Origin: Halovenus halobia
GTDB lineage: Archaea > Halobacteriota > Halobacteria > Halobacteriales > Haloarculaceae
Direction: 5' to 3'
Assembly (NCBI RefSeq): GCF_051414135.1
Contig: NZ_JBLKOA010000007.1
Coordinates: 108,308 to 172,307, forward strand
DNA length: 64,000 nt
Positions 25,181-34,405 of this stretch are shown here, in pieces. How positions within the stretch are numbered: the first letter of the stretch is position 1; each line of letters opens with the position of its first letter. Under the pieces are notes generated by a model. It ran no database searches. It worked only from the letters and a program-made list of their open reading frames with translations, and was not told the DNA's origin. The position numbers and the translations under genes are program-made.

Positions 25181-26065
25181 CTAAATCTCGGCGTGGTCGG
25201 GGATAACTCCGGTATGGAGTGTGACTGCCAACTCTGCGGAATCAACCCAGTAGTAGATAGCTCGTTCGAGCGCGCGGGTGACCGAGGCGAGGTAGCCGTA
25301 TATGTCGGGGTCGTATGCCGTCACCAGCTCGAATAGTTCGTTCAGGTCCCGGTGGACCGTTTCCTCTGTTTCTCGGAGCTGCTGGTGGACGCCCAGTTCA
25401 CCGTCGAACAGAATCCGGCAAAAGTACGCGTTGATCTGTGCGCCAGACGCGAAGATGTCTGCCATTCGGTCGCTGACAACGCCAGTTGCAGTCATTTTCT
25501 CGGCGTCGACCACATCGGCAATAAAGCAGGCCCGGTCACCGACGATTTCGAGATTCGTGGCGATAGTCGAAAGGTCTGCAGCGATCCGGTTTCCCGGCCA
25601 GTCTGTCGTCAACGTGTAGGATTTGAGCTCTGAGAGCACCGCCGAGTACCGCTCGTTTGTGAGTTGCTCCAGCGTCCCGGCCGGTTGGTCCGTCTCCTCA
25701 CCCATGAACGCCGCCTGGGCGGCTTCGTACTGTTGTGTTGTCACCGACTCCAGCCGGTCGAGTAGTGTTAGGACGGCGGTTCCCCGGTTTTCGGGTCCAC
25801 TCTCTGACTCAGACAAATTCGAGATGTACTCCGAATTCTCATACAGTGCCGGGTCGTCGACAACATAGCTTTTGCTGATTATGTCCTCCGCTTTGAGTTC
25901 TTGCAGTATCTCTGAGAGGTACTGCTCGGAGAGTCCAACTGTCTCTGCCAGTTCTCTTTTGGTCTCGGGAGTGGTTCTGTCAATTGCCTCGACAACCTGT
26001 GCTCGGGTTGCGTCACGACCGTGTTGTCCAGCTGCCAGCGAGCGCTGGAACGTTCGACGGGACAT
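25181..26065 (-). CDS. HTH-PhoU domain transcriptional regulator
   Basis: About 294 residues, started at the second ATG (MSRRTFQRS). An N-terminal winged-helix region (TKRELAETVGLSEQYLSEILQELKAEDII) is followed by PhoU-type helical repeats (NRIAADLSTIATNLEIVGDRACFIADVV; ETVHRDLNELFELV). PhoU domains sense phosphate transport or metal-bound phosphate; here the domain is joined to a DNA-binding head. It is convergent with the phosphonate importer and divergent from the next PhoU gene, so it probably controls phosphate or phosphonate genes. The family fusion is known in haloarchaea. Confidence 0.8.
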   Translation of the reverse strand: MSRRTFQRSLAAGQHGRDATRAQVVEAIDRTTPETKRELAETVGLSEQYLSEILQELKAEDIISKSYVVDDPALYENSEYISNLSESESGPENRGTAVLTLLDRLESVTTQQYEAAQAAFMGEETDQPAGTLEQLTNERYSAVLSELKSYTLTTDWPGNRIAADLSTIATNLEIVGDRACFIADVVDAEKMTATGVVSDRMADIFASGAQINAYFCRILFDGELGVHQQLRETEETVHRDLNELFELVTAYDPDIYGYLASVTRALERAIYYWVDSAELAVTLHTGVIPDHAEI

Positions 26066-26260
26066 ACGTGACAATCTCGACACCCACTGTTAGCAGTGAT
26101 GCACAGACTGTCTGGACGGCTATATACCATTGTGACCCCATCTTCGGACGCACAGACAGAACCACCATCAGGAGTGGCACGTACGAATATGTACGACGAC
26201 GTACAGGAACAGTCCACTCATATAAAATACCATACCAGATTCCTCCATTACCATCCCAGT

Positions 26261-27277
26261 ATGGAAACGCGCAAGGTTCAGCTGTCTGGTGGAACCACCT
26301 ACACGGTCTCTTTACCGAAGTCCTGGGCCCAGGAGCACAGTATCGAAGCCGGCTCAACGCTTACTCTGTACCCGAACGGTGATGGCTCGTTGCTGGTCGA
26401 GACGAAGGCAGACCGGTCTGCCGAGACGCGGACGACGACGGTCGATATCTCGACCGACTCGGACGACGCCGTCCGACAGCGCATCCGGGCGTTCCACGCC
26501 GTCGGTTTCGACGAGGTAACGCTACTGGACAGAGCAGGTCACTCGGCCGAGCGACGCAGTGGTATCGAGGAGACACTCAGCGGCCTGTCTGGATTCGAAA
26601 TGTTAGAGGCAGGCGATACCAGAATTCGGTTGACAAATCTTATCGACGCTGACAACGTTGACGTGCGGAAGTCTGCTCTCCGACTCCGGTTGGTCGTTCT
26701 CGGTATGCACCGTGACGCTGTGACGGCAGTGCTGACTGACGACGAGTCGCTGGCCGAACGGGTCATCGACCGTGAACAAGAGGCTGATAAGCTATTTGCG
26801 ATGGTAACCCGCCATTTCCGACGGGCACTGACAGACCTTCAGGAGGTCGAGAAACTCCAGACAAGCCGCGACGAACTCTTCGAGTACTACTACATGAGTC
26901 GACAGTTCGAGCGGATCGCTGACCACGCTGAAAAGATTTCTCGGTTCGTGGTGGACCCGGACGTGACTGTTCCAACCAGCATGGAGGACCGCCTCGAAAC
27001 GCTCGCCTCACGTTCGAGAGACGTTATCGATACTGCTGCAGACGTGATTCTCGCCAGTGGTGGGTTCGAAGCGGCTCTCGACGCGCTCACAGAACGGGAC
27101 AAGCTTCGGACGGAACTCGAAAATCTGGACAAAGAACTGTACGCACACGAAGACCCAACTGAGGCGTACGTTGTGGGGCTCATGCTCGACAGTGTCCGAC
27201 GGACTGCCGAATACGGCGCAAATATCGCTGAAGTCGGCATTGAACAGGTTGCGCGGAACGCTGAGACATCTAACTGA
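26261..27277 (+). CDS. phoU: PhoU family phosphate regulator with AbrB-like N-terminus
   Basis: A 338-residue protein. Residues 1-45 (METRKVQLSGGTTYTVSLPK) form a SpoVT/AbrB swapped-hairpin DNA-binding fold, and the remainder is two PhoU-like three-helix bundles (REQEADKLFAMV; QFERIADHAEKISRF; RTAEYGANIAEVGIEQV). Such proteins regulate Pst phosphate uptake in archaea. The ATG at 26261 is used because the AbrB motif begins there. It is divergent from the HTH-PhoU gene across a 195-bp spacer with several GTAC-containing inverted repeats. Confidence 0.85.
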   Translation: METRKVQLSGGTTYTVSLPKSWAQEHSIEAGSTLTLYPNGDGSLLVETKADRSAETRTTTVDISTDSDDAVRQRIRAFHAVGFDEVTLLDRAGHSAERRSGIEETLSGLSGFEMLEAGDTRIRLTNLIDADNVDVRKSALRLRLVVLGMHRDAVTAVLTDDESLAERVIDREQEADKLFAMVTRHFRRALTDLQEVEKLQTSRDELFEYYYMSRQFERIADHAEKISRFVVDPDVTVPTSMEDRLETLASRSRDVIDTAADVILASGGFEAALDALTERDKLRTELENLDKELYAHEDPTEAYVVGLMLDSVRRTAEYGANIAEVGIEQVARNAETSN

Positions 27278-27504
27278 TTGAGTGGTGGCTGCGTACACCC
27301 ATCACGTTATTCTCTTGTTCTGCACAAAGTACGGATACGGTACGTTTCAGTAGGCACCCGAGAGATAATCCACGTGAGTGGTGTGGCCGGAAGGATGAGC
27401 GAGGGGTTGTAACGGTTCCGCGGCGCGATATCAATATTTATTCATATATACTGGACCATATGCCTGCTAGAAGCTTTTAAGAAGGTATACTCGCTGTTTC
27501 ACAT

Positions 27505-27645
27505 ATGACTCATTGTGTGTTGATCTGTTCCAACTGCTCCTCGGAGGTCGCTCTCAGCTCGATAGAGACGGAGGGCAAAACAGGTGACGACCGACAGGGT
27601 GGCTTCGCGTGTCCGAACTGTGGCAACTCCTCGTTGCGGATCTGA
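27505..27645 (+). CDS. 46-residue zinc-ribbon microprotein upstream of ppk
   Basis: The ORF encodes MTHCVLICSNCSSEVALSS, a short acidic loop, then FACPNCGNSSLRI. The two knuckles are CSNC and CPNCG, a standard zinc-ribbon layout. It ends 12 bp before the polyphosphate kinase ATG, so it is likely in the same transcript. No function is known; microproteins of this type are common in haloarchaea and could tune the neighbouring enzyme. Confidence 0.7.
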   Translation: MTHCVLICSNCSSEVALSSIETEGKTGDDRQGGFACPNCGNSSLRI

Positions 27646-27657
27646 GTGACGGATTGT

Positions 27658-29754
27658 ATGTCTGATACCGAAACAACCGACGACGATATCGACCTGACCA
27701 ACCCCACGTATTATCTGAACCGCGAGCTGAGCAAACTGGAATTCAACAACCGGGTCCTCCACGAGGCACGAGATGAGCGGAACCCACTTCTCAAGCGGGT
27801 GCGGTTTCTCTCGATTTTTACCCAGAATATGGACGAATTCTTCATGAAGCGAGTCGGTGGGTTGAAACAACAGATCGCAGCAAACGTCACAGAGCGGACA
27901 CCGGACGGCAGCACGCCACAACAGCAGTGGGAGCAGGTGATGGAGAAAGCATATCCCATGTTCGAGGCCCAGGCCAACTGCTATCACGAAGCAATCAAAC
28001 CCGCTCTCTCGGAGGCTGGAGTCGACATTGTGGATTATGACGATCTCGACGCCGACGAACAGGCGACCCTCACAACCTACTTCGAGGAGTCTGTGTTTCC
28101 AACACTGACCCCACTCACCTTCGACCCGGCACACCCGTTTCCACATATCTCGAATCTGTCGCTGTCGATGGCGGTGCTGACGAAGCAGGACAGTGAGAGT
28201 GAGACGATGTTCTCCCGGGTGAAGATTCCTCAGAACCGACCTCGTCTGATCCAAATCGGAGACGATACCCGGTATGTTCTGCTCGAAGAGATCATCGCTG
28301 CGAACCTCGACAGATTGTTTCCTGACTCAGAGATCATCGAACACTCGACGTTCCGGGTGACGCGTAACGCTGAGGTACGGCGGAACGAGGATATCGCCGA
28401 AGACCTCATCGGGCTGGTGGAGGAGGTCATCGAGGAGCGCCGGTTCGCCACGGTCGTTCGACTGGAAGTCGAGACGGATATGTCCGACCAGATACGGGAT
28501 CTGCTGACGACACAGCTCGACGTGAGCCAACGTGAGGTGTACGAACTACAGCCGCCGTTGGACTTCCGCGAATTTAAGCAACTTACCGACCTCGACCGAC
28601 CGGAGCTAACGGTTCCAGAGTGGACACCCCAACCGCATCCACGGCTGACGAGTCACAGAGACGAGCAAGGAAACATCTTCAAAGACATCCGACGCGAGGA
28701 TATTCTGGTCCATCATCCGTACCACTCCTTTTCTGATACAGTCCAGCGGTTTATCAGCGAAGCAGCGCACGACCCCAATGTTCTCGCGATAAAGGCCGCA
28801 ATATACCGTACTGCGAGCGAGTCGAAGATTATCCAGAGTCTCATCGAAGCGGCCGACAATGGCAAGCAGGTCGCAGTGATGGTCGAACTCAAGGCCCGCT
28901 TCGACGAAGAAGACAACCTCGAGTGGGCCAAAACGCTGGAGGAGAACGGCATTCACGTTGCCTACGGTACAATCGGGTACAAGACGCATACGAAAACGAC
29001 ACTCGTCGTCCGTGAGGAAGACGATGGGGTCGAGCTGTACTCACACGTCGGCACAGGGAACTATCACTCCGAAACAGCCAAACACTACGAAGATCTGGGC
29101 CTACTGACTGCGGATTCAGATATCGGGAGAGACCTGGTGAAACTGTTCAACTACTTTACCGGCCACTCGTTGCACGAGGATTACCGGGAACTGTTAATCG
29201 CGCCAGGCAATATGCGTGAGCAGTTCGTCGACTTGATCCAGCGCGAGGCTGAACACGCTCGTGCGGGACACGAGGCTCGAATCGTTGCAAAGCTGAATCG
29301 ACTCGAAGACCCGGAGGTCATCAGAGAACTCTACCGTGCCTCGCGTGCCGGCGTCGATATTGACCTGATTGTCAGAGATATCTGTCGACTGCGACCGAAC
29401 CTCGAGAATGTGAGTGAGAACATCGACGTGGTCAGTATCGTCGGGCGATTCCTGGAACATTCGAGGGTCTTCTACTTCTACAATAGTGGCGACGAGCGGT
29501 ACTATATCGGCTCCGCTGATTGGATGGAGCGAAACCTCGACAACCGTGTCGAGGCCGTGACGCCAATCCACGACACGTATCTCCAGAACCGCCTCGACGA
29601 AATACTGGAAATCTGTCTTACGGACAACCGGGATTGCTGGGAGATGCACTCTGATGGAAGCTACACCCAGCGGACGCCCGGCGAGGCCGAGGAGATACGG
29701 GCGCAGTCAGTATTCATGCAACAGACCTTGGACGGGGTCTGGGACCGAAAATAG
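27658..29754 (+). CDS. ppk1: polyphosphate kinase 1
   Basis: A 698-residue PPK1 with the usual four parts. N domain (YYLNRELSKLEFNNRVL), head domain, and two PLD-like C-terminal domains. The autophosphorylated His is His444 in GYKTHTK, with the phosphate-binding loop RYYIGSADWMERNLDNR in C2. It reversibly joins ATP gamma-phosphates into polyphosphate. ATG at 27658 is preferred over a GTG 12 bp upstream. Its place beside two PhoU genes and the phosphonate island points to phosphate storage. Confidence 0.93.
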   Translation: MSDTETTDDDIDLTNPTYYLNRELSKLEFNNRVLHEARDERNPLLKRVRFLSIFTQNMDEFFMKRVGGLKQQIAANVTERTPDGSTPQQQWEQVMEKAYPMFEAQANCYHEAIKPALSEAGVDIVDYDDLDADEQATLTTYFEESVFPTLTPLTFDPAHPFPHISNLSLSMAVLTKQDSESETMFSRVKIPQNRPRLIQIGDDTRYVLLEEIIAANLDRLFPDSEIIEHSTFRVTRNAEVRRNEDIAEDLIGLVEEVIEERRFATVVRLEVETDMSDQIRDLLTTQLDVSQREVYELQPPLDFREFKQLTDLDRPELTVPEWTPQPHPRLTSHRDEQGNIFKDIRREDILVHHPYHSFSDTVQRFISEAAHDPNVLAIKAAIYRTASESKIIQSLIEAADNGKQVAVMVELKARFDEEDNLEWAKTLEENGIHVAYGTIGYKTHTKTTLVVREEDDGVELYSHVGTGNYHSETAKHYEDLGLLTADSDIGRDLVKLFNYFTGHSLHEDYRELLIAPGNMREQFVDLIQREAEHARAGHEARIVAKLNRLEDPEVIRELYRASRAGVDIDLIVRDICRLRPNLENVSENIDVVSIVGRFLEHSRVFYFYNSGDERYYIGSADWMERNLDNRVEAVTPIHDTYLQNRLDEILEICLTDNRDCWEMHSDGSYTQRTPGEAEEIRAQSVFMQQTLDGVWDRK

Positions 29755-29836
29755 CGTCCATGCTGCACTGCTGTGTCATCCGGGCAGTTTCGCGTCCGAC
29801 CGAATTCGTTTTTGTGGGCCAGACCCAACGATAGCT

Positions 29837-30112
29837 ATGGCGGAAAAAACTGAACTCGAAGTAGAGTCGAAACAGTCTCGAAAAGACGCCGCAGAGATGC
29901 TTCGTCAGATTGCCGACGAAATCGTGTCTGGTGACGAGATAACAGTCGAAGGCAACAACGCGTCGATAACTGTGCCCGGCTCTACTGAAGATATCAAGAC
30001 AGAACTCGAAGCTGAACACGAAATCAAAGGCGAGTACGACCAAGTCGAGGTCGAAGTCGAGCTCGAGTGGACCATCATTCCAGACGAGAACAGCGAGGAC
30101 GCAGACGAATAA
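29837..30112 (+). CDS. amphi-Trp domain protein
   Basis: A 91-residue acidic protein with the pattern QSRKDAAEMLRQIADEIVSG, a middle beta part (EITVEGNNASITVPG), and an end rich in alternating Glu/Val (YDQVEVEVELEWTI). This fits the small amphi-Trp family, found in haloarchaea and methanogens, whose function is unknown. It lies 82 bp after ppk1 in the same direction. The start is ATG at 29837. Confidence 0.75.
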   Translation: MAEKTELEVESKQSRKDAAEMLRQIADEIVSGDEITVEGNNASITVPGSTEDIKTELEAEHEIKGEYDQVEVEVELEWTIIPDENSEDADE

Positions 30113-30302
30113 CCACGAGATTCGTCGGAGATTTTCTCACAGCTCTCTGCGCGTGTTGCCGTGGTGACTCCCGAGTATCCCACAACTCCGACTGTTCTGT
30201 TCTATGTAGCCGTATATACAACAATTATAAAACCTGTAAACCCGGGCGCCCCTCCGTTCACACGATGACTGGCTCATCCCGGGCTAATCGATGGTGGAAT
30301 GT

Positions 30303-31007
30303 ATGTCAATAACAACAGACCTCGGCGACCAGTTAGACGACCACCATCAGCGCATCGACGCCGACCAGTGGAACGACATCTACATCGTTGGCGACGTTCA
30401 CGGCTGTTTCTCGCCGGTAGCGCGGTTGCTCGATGAGCTATCGGTCGGTCAACAGGACCTTGTCGTTTTCGTTGGCGACCTGGTCAGGAAGGGCCCAGAC
30501 AGCCGCGAGGTGCTGGAGTTCGTTATGAACCGTCCGAATGTACGTACCGTTCGGGGCAACAACGAACAGAAGCTACTCCGTGGTGACGCCGACCTTCCCG
30601 AACTGGACCACGAGCATCTGTCCTATATCGAGTCATTGCCTGTCGTTCTCTCCTGGGACGATGTTGCTGTCGTCCACGGGGGTATCAACCACCGAAAGCC
30701 ACTCTCCGAGCATACCGTCACCGAGTTGTTGAATATGCGGTCACTGGCCGAAGAAGGAGGGTACAACCGTCCGTACTGGTTCGAGACTCGCCCCAGGGGA
30801 CCACGAGTGTTCTTCGGGCACACTGTTCTCTCTGAGCCATTCGAAACGCCATGGGCTGTTGGCCTCGACACTGGCTGTGTCCACGGACGAGAACTCACTG
30901 CATACGATTATCGCGCGTCGAAGTTCGTTACGCTTTCTGATGTTACCACACATCAACAGCGCAGTTCTGACTCAATTGTCACCCCGAAGCAGCCAGCAAA
31001 GCAGTGA
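30303..31007 (+). CDS. calcineurin-type metallophosphatase (PP2A/ApaH-like)
   Basis: A 234-residue metallophosphoesterase. The metal ligands are in IVGDVHGCFSPV (D-x-H), VFVGDLVRKGPDS (GDxxDRG-like, with R and K in place of DRG), GNNEQKL (GNHE replaced by GNNE) and VVHGGI plus FGHTV. Members hydrolyse phosphoproteins or dinucleoside polyphosphates. The GNHE His is replaced by Asn here, so activity may be atypical. It is separated from ppk1 by the amphi-Trp gene; the start is ATG at 30303. Confidence 0.8.
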   Translation: MSITTDLGDQLDDHHQRIDADQWNDIYIVGDVHGCFSPVARLLDELSVGQQDLVVFVGDLVRKGPDSREVLEFVMNRPNVRTVRGNNEQKLLRGDADLPELDHEHLSYIESLPVVLSWDDVAVVHGGINHRKPLSEHTVTELLNMRSLAEEGGYNRPYWFETRPRGPRVFFGHTVLSEPFETPWAVGLDTGCVHGRELTAYDYRASKFVTLSDVTTHQQRSSDSIVTPKQPAKQ

Positions 31008-31073
31008 TAGCCAACCTGCCGGTAAACAGTGTCGACTCTGTTTAGTGACGCTCGTGGGCGACCTCTGGCCCGA

Positions 31074-32024
31074 CTACCGGTCGATAGTAGCGTCGTCGTT
31101 GTCGAGGACGGCAGCGATATCTGCTGAGTCGAACTGTGCCATGTCACCCACGACCGTCCGTTTCAGCGCAGCAGCGGCGGCCCCAGTTGCGAGCGCGTCG
31201 TCGAGGCCTGCGCCATCGAGTCGGCGTGCGAGAAAGCCACCGACGAAGGCGTCGCCAGAGCCGACGGCATCGACGGTGTCAGTCTCGAACGCTGGCTGTT
31301 CGACGAGGTCATCCCCGATTGCGAGCGCACCAGCGTCGCCGCGAGTAAGCACGACCGTCTCGAAGTCGTATCGGTCTGCGAGCGAGCGAGCGATAGCCGC
31401 ACCTTCTCCGTCGTAGCCTAACACTATCTGTGCGTCGCGCTCGGCGACGAACAGAACGTCGACTCCGGCAAAGAGGTCTGTCAGCGTCTGGCGGGCCTCG
31501 CTTGGGGTCCAGAGCTTCGAGCGGTAGTTGAGGTCGACGACAGTCGTTGCGCCGGATTCCTGTGCGGTTTCGAGCAGCGCCGTCGTCGTCGCTGCCGACT
31601 GGGCGGAGAGCGCGGGTGTAATACCCGAGGTGAAGACGTACTCAGCCGCCCGGAGCGGCGCTGTCTGGAGGTCATCTGGCGTCGCGTTCCGTAGCGGCGT
31701 GTTGTCGCGGTCGTACACGACGGAGTCCCCCCGCGGCGACCCCCCACGTTCGAGGTAGTAGGTCCCAACGCGACCGATATCGGTCCAGGTGACCTCCGTC
31801 TCGATTCCTTCGCCGCGGAGTGCGTGGACAACGCGGTCTCCGAGAGCAGTGTCAGGAAGCGCAGACAGCCACGTGGACTCGACCTCGAGGTTTGCGGCCG
31901 CGACGGCGACGTTGCTCTCTGCGCCGCCGACGTGGACGTCGAAGTTGTCGACCCGGGAGAGACGCTGGCCCCCTGGAGGTGACAGTCGAAGCATCGTCTC
32001 GCCGAAGGTAACGAGTTTACTCAT
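31074..32024 (-). CDS. kdgK: 2-keto-3-deoxygluconate kinase (PfkB family)
   Basis: A 316-residue ribokinase-family enzyme. The N-terminal MSKLVTFGETMLRLSPPGGQRL and the DAVGSGDAFVGGFLARRL anion-hole/Asp motif mark a PfkB kinase, and FGETMLRLSP is typical of KDG kinases. It phosphorylates 2-keto-3-deoxygluconate to KDPG, the step after dehydration in the semi-phosphorylative Entner-Doudoroff route. The ATG overlaps the stop of the dehydratase as ATGA, so the two are coupled. Confidence 0.88.
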   Translation of the reverse strand: MSKLVTFGETMLRLSPPGGQRLSRVDNFDVHVGGAESNVAVAAANLEVESTWLSALPDTALGDRVVHALRGEGIETEVTWTDIGRVGTYYLERGGSPRGDSVVYDRDNTPLRNATPDDLQTAPLRAAEYVFTSGITPALSAQSAATTTALLETAQESGATTVVDLNYRSKLWTPSEARQTLTDLFAGVDVLFVAERDAQIVLGYDGEGAAIARSLADRYDFETVVLTRGDAGALAIGDDLVEQPAFETDTVDAVGSGDAFVGGFLARRLDGAGLDDALATGAAAAALKRTVVGDMAQFDSADIAAVLDNDDATIDR

Positions 32025-33256
32025 GATTCGTCAAACAGAGTCTCGCCCTCAACCATATGCTCGGCAACAGCGTCCATATCGAGCGTGAGACCGAGCCCGG
32101 GTTGTTCCGGAATTTCGATGTGTCCGTCTTCGATGACGGGTTCTTCGACCAGGCCGCTCCACCAGCCCAGTTCGTAGGAATGGAATTCGACGGCCAGTGA
32201 GTTCGGGATAGCAGCGCTGACCTGTGCGCTTGCCATCGTCCCAACTGGCGAGGAGACGTTGTGGAGTGCCACGGGCACGTAGTACTGGTTGGCCACGTCA
32301 GCAATTTTACGCGTCTCGCGCATGCCGCCGACCTTCGGCAAATCCGGCGTGATGATGTCGACGACACCGCTCTCGACGAGACGGCGCTGTTCGGTGACGC
32401 GATAGCGGTTCTCCCCGGCACCGATTGGTGTCATCGTCTCGGTGGTGACTCTCTCCTGAACGTCGATGTTCTCGGGCGGGACAGGGTCTTCGAGCCACCA
32501 CACGTCGTACTCTTCGAGGGCGTGAGCGAGGCGTCGGGCAGCGTCACCTGAGTACGACCAGTGACAGTCGAAGGCGACGTCAGCACGGTCACCGACGCGC
32601 TCGGTGACGGCCTCGACAATATCGACCTTGTGCCGAATCTCGCCGGGGCGAAGATGTCTGTTTGCCCGGTCTTTCTCGTGGCCCGAGGGCACGTCGAGGT
32701 CGAACTTCAGGGCGTCGTAGCCCAGGTCTTCGACGACGCGTTCGGCCTCGTCTGCACAGGCCTGGGGGTCGGCCTCGCTTTCGGTGTGACAGTCACAGTA
32801 GACCCGGGCCTCGTCGCGGTACTTGCCGCCGAGTAACTGGTATGCTGGGATGCCGAGTAACTTTCCCGCGAGGTCGTGCAGGGCCACCTCGACACCCGAG
32901 ATCGCGGTGACTGTCACACCTTCGACGGAGCCTTCGCCGGACATCTTCTGGATGAGGTGTTCGTACAGGCGGTCGATATCGAGCGGGTTCTCGCCGACGA
33001 GAAACGGTGTCATGCGCTCGATGAGTTCCGGGACGCCCGCGCCCCAGTACGCCTCGCCCGTTCCGGTGACTCCTGCGTCAGTGTATACCCGGACCAGTGT
33101 CCACGGAAAGTTCCCGTCGACCATTGTCGTCTGTACGTCGGTAATAGAAACGTCACGCGGCCCCCGGTCGCTGTCGAGACCCATTGCATCGCCGGAAAGA
33201 TTCCGCATGGTGTAGGTCGCGTTGGGGTCGTGTAACGAGCCGTAATCCCTGCCCAT
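32021..33256 (-). CDS. gad: gluconate dehydratase (enolase superfamily)
   Basis: A 411-residue member of the mandelate racemase/muconate lactonizing group. A capping N-terminal domain (FPWTLVRVYTDAGVTGTGEAYWG) is followed by a TIM barrel with Asp/Glu ligands in DVAFDCHWS, WWLEDPVPPENID and GAGENRYR, then His in VALHNVSSP. In the haloarchaeal ED pathway this enzyme dehydrates gluconate to 2-keto-3-deoxygluconate. The sequence could also act on xylonate or galactonate; context with kdgK, kdgA and gdh favours gluconate. Promoter region at 33257-33315 has a TrmB-like site. Confidence 0.85.
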   Translation of the reverse strand: MGRDYGSLHDPNATYTMRNLSGDAMGLDSDRGPRDVSITDVQTTMVDGNFPWTLVRVYTDAGVTGTGEAYWGAGVPELIERMTPFLVGENPLDIDRLYEHLIQKMSGEGSVEGVTVTAISGVEVALHDLAGKLLGIPAYQLLGGKYRDEARVYCDCHTESEADPQACADEAERVVEDLGYDALKFDLDVPSGHEKDRANRHLRPGEIRHKVDIVEAVTERVGDRADVAFDCHWSYSGDAARRLAHALEEYDVWWLEDPVPPENIDVQERVTTETMTPIGAGENRYRVTEQRRLVESGVVDIITPDLPKVGGMRETRKIADVANQYYVPVALHNVSSPVGTMASAQVSAAIPNSLAVEFHSYELGWWSGLVEEPVIEDGHIEIPEQPGLGLTLDMDAVAEHMVEGETLFDES

Positions 33257-33296
33257 ACCTCCCGTTCCAGAGCAACTAACTTATCTCTTGAGGATT

Positions 33297-33312
33297 TATT
33301 CAAAAACGAGTT
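33297..33312. promoter_or_regulatory. candidate TrmB operator upstream of gluconate dehydratase
   Basis: The sequence TATT-CAAAAAC-GAGTT lies 41 bp upstream of the gad start. It matches the Halobacterium TrmB motif TACT-N7-GAGTA in spacing, with two mismatches. Two other sites in this cluster share the layout. Confidence 0.45.
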
Positions 33313-33315
33313 GTT

Positions 33316-34221
33316 TTAATCGAGAAGGTCGAGCGCACGGAGGTCACGCTCCAGCGCCGCGTGGTCGTCGTCGTTCATCGTACGCAGCGGCTCACGGAGG
33401 CCGCCCACGTCGAAGGCGACATCACGAAGCGAGAGAGCAGTCTTGACGCCTGCCAGATACGGGCCGCGCTTGAGTGCCGACCGGACGTCGAGCACGCGCG
33501 ATTGCAAGCGCTTTGCTTCGGCGTCGTCCCCACGGACGTGGGCGTCGTACAGGTCGACGACGAGTTCTGGGTAGACGTTGGCGACAGCGCTGACCAGTCC
33601 CGTACAGCTCAGTTCGAGTCCCACGACCAACAGGGAGTCCGACCCCACGAGAAAGTCGAGTTCCGGAGCGGCGTCGATTGCCTGCGTGAGCCACGGCACG
33701 TCCTTTGATGAGTCCTTCAGGCCAGCGATGCCGTCGATAGCAGCCAGCTGCTCGACCGTCTCCAGGGACAGCCTGTTGCCAGTCCTGCTCGGGATATGGT
33801 AGACGTAGACGGGCACGTCGACGGCCTCCGCAACGGCCCGGTAATGAGTGAGTGCGCCCTCGTCGTCGAGGGGATAGTAGTACGGCGTCACCACGACGAC
33901 CCCGTCAGCACCGACCGACGCGGCGTGGTCGGCGTGTGCGACTGTCGCTCGCGTGCTCGGCGCGCCGACGCCCGCAATAACCGGGACGTCGACGGCGTCA
34001 GTTACGCACTCGACGACTCGACGGCGTTCTTCGCCAGTCAACAGCGCAAACTCGCCGTTCGTTCCCAGCGGAAAGACGGCGCTGGCCCCGCCCTCAACGA
34101 CGAACTGCGCGTGTGCGGCAGTCCCATCTAGGTCGACATCTCCAGTCTCGTCGAATGCTGTTACGGTGGGTGGGACGACACCAGCGAGGTCGAGAGAGTC
34201 TACCGAGTCGGTCTGTGACAT
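33316..34221 (-). CDS. kdgA: KDPG aldolase, DHDPS family
   Basis: A 301-residue N-acetylneuraminate lyase/DHDPS-family aldolase. The Schiff-base Lys is in GIAGLKDSSKD, the catalytic Tyr is in VYVYHIPSRTG, and the family GTNGEF (LGTNGEFALLT) binds the keto acid. It cleaves 2-keto-3-deoxy-6-phosphogluconate to pyruvate and glyceraldehyde-3-phosphate, completing the semi-phosphorylative ED branch. It lies upstream of gad on the same strand but is separated from it by a 59-bp promoter-like spacer, and it is divergent from gdh. Confidence 0.88.
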   Translation of the reverse strand: MSQTDSVDSLDLAGVVPPTVTAFDETGDVDLDGTAAHAQFVVEGGASAVFPLGTNGEFALLTGEERRRVVECVTDAVDVPVIAGVGAPSTRATVAHADHAASVGADGVVVVTPYYYPLDDEGALTHYRAVAEAVDVPVYVYHIPSRTGNRLSLETVEQLAAIDGIAGLKDSSKDVPWLTQAIDAAPELDFLVGSDSLLVVGLELSCTGLVSAVANVYPELVVDLYDAHVRGDDAEAKRLQSRVLDVRSALKRGPYLAGVKTALSLRDVAFDVGGLREPLRTMNDDDHAALERDLRALDLLD

Positions 34222-34355
34222 CTGTATTCAATCGAGGGTTCAGAGGCGGATATATTTCGTCGACTATACACTGTTCTGTAGATATTCACTCGGTATTGTG
34301 TTTATATTTTTCGGGGGTGGACGGCGTATCTCGGCGAGCACTGAGGGCGATGTTG

Positions 34356-34375
34356 TTTACTCGAACCGCGGTAAA
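34356..34375. promoter_or_regulatory. candidate TrmB operator upstream of glucose dehydrogenase
   Basis: The 20-bp inverted repeat TTTACTCGAACCGCGGTAAA sits about 30 bp upstream of the gdh ATG, in the kdgA/gdh divergent spacer. It contains TACT-N7-CGGTA, close to the TrmB consensus TACT-N7-GAGTA. A GGAGGAG ribosome site lies at 34391. Confidence 0.55.
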
Positions 34376-34405
34376 TATTTCAATAATGCGGGAGGAGTAT
34401 GGAGT

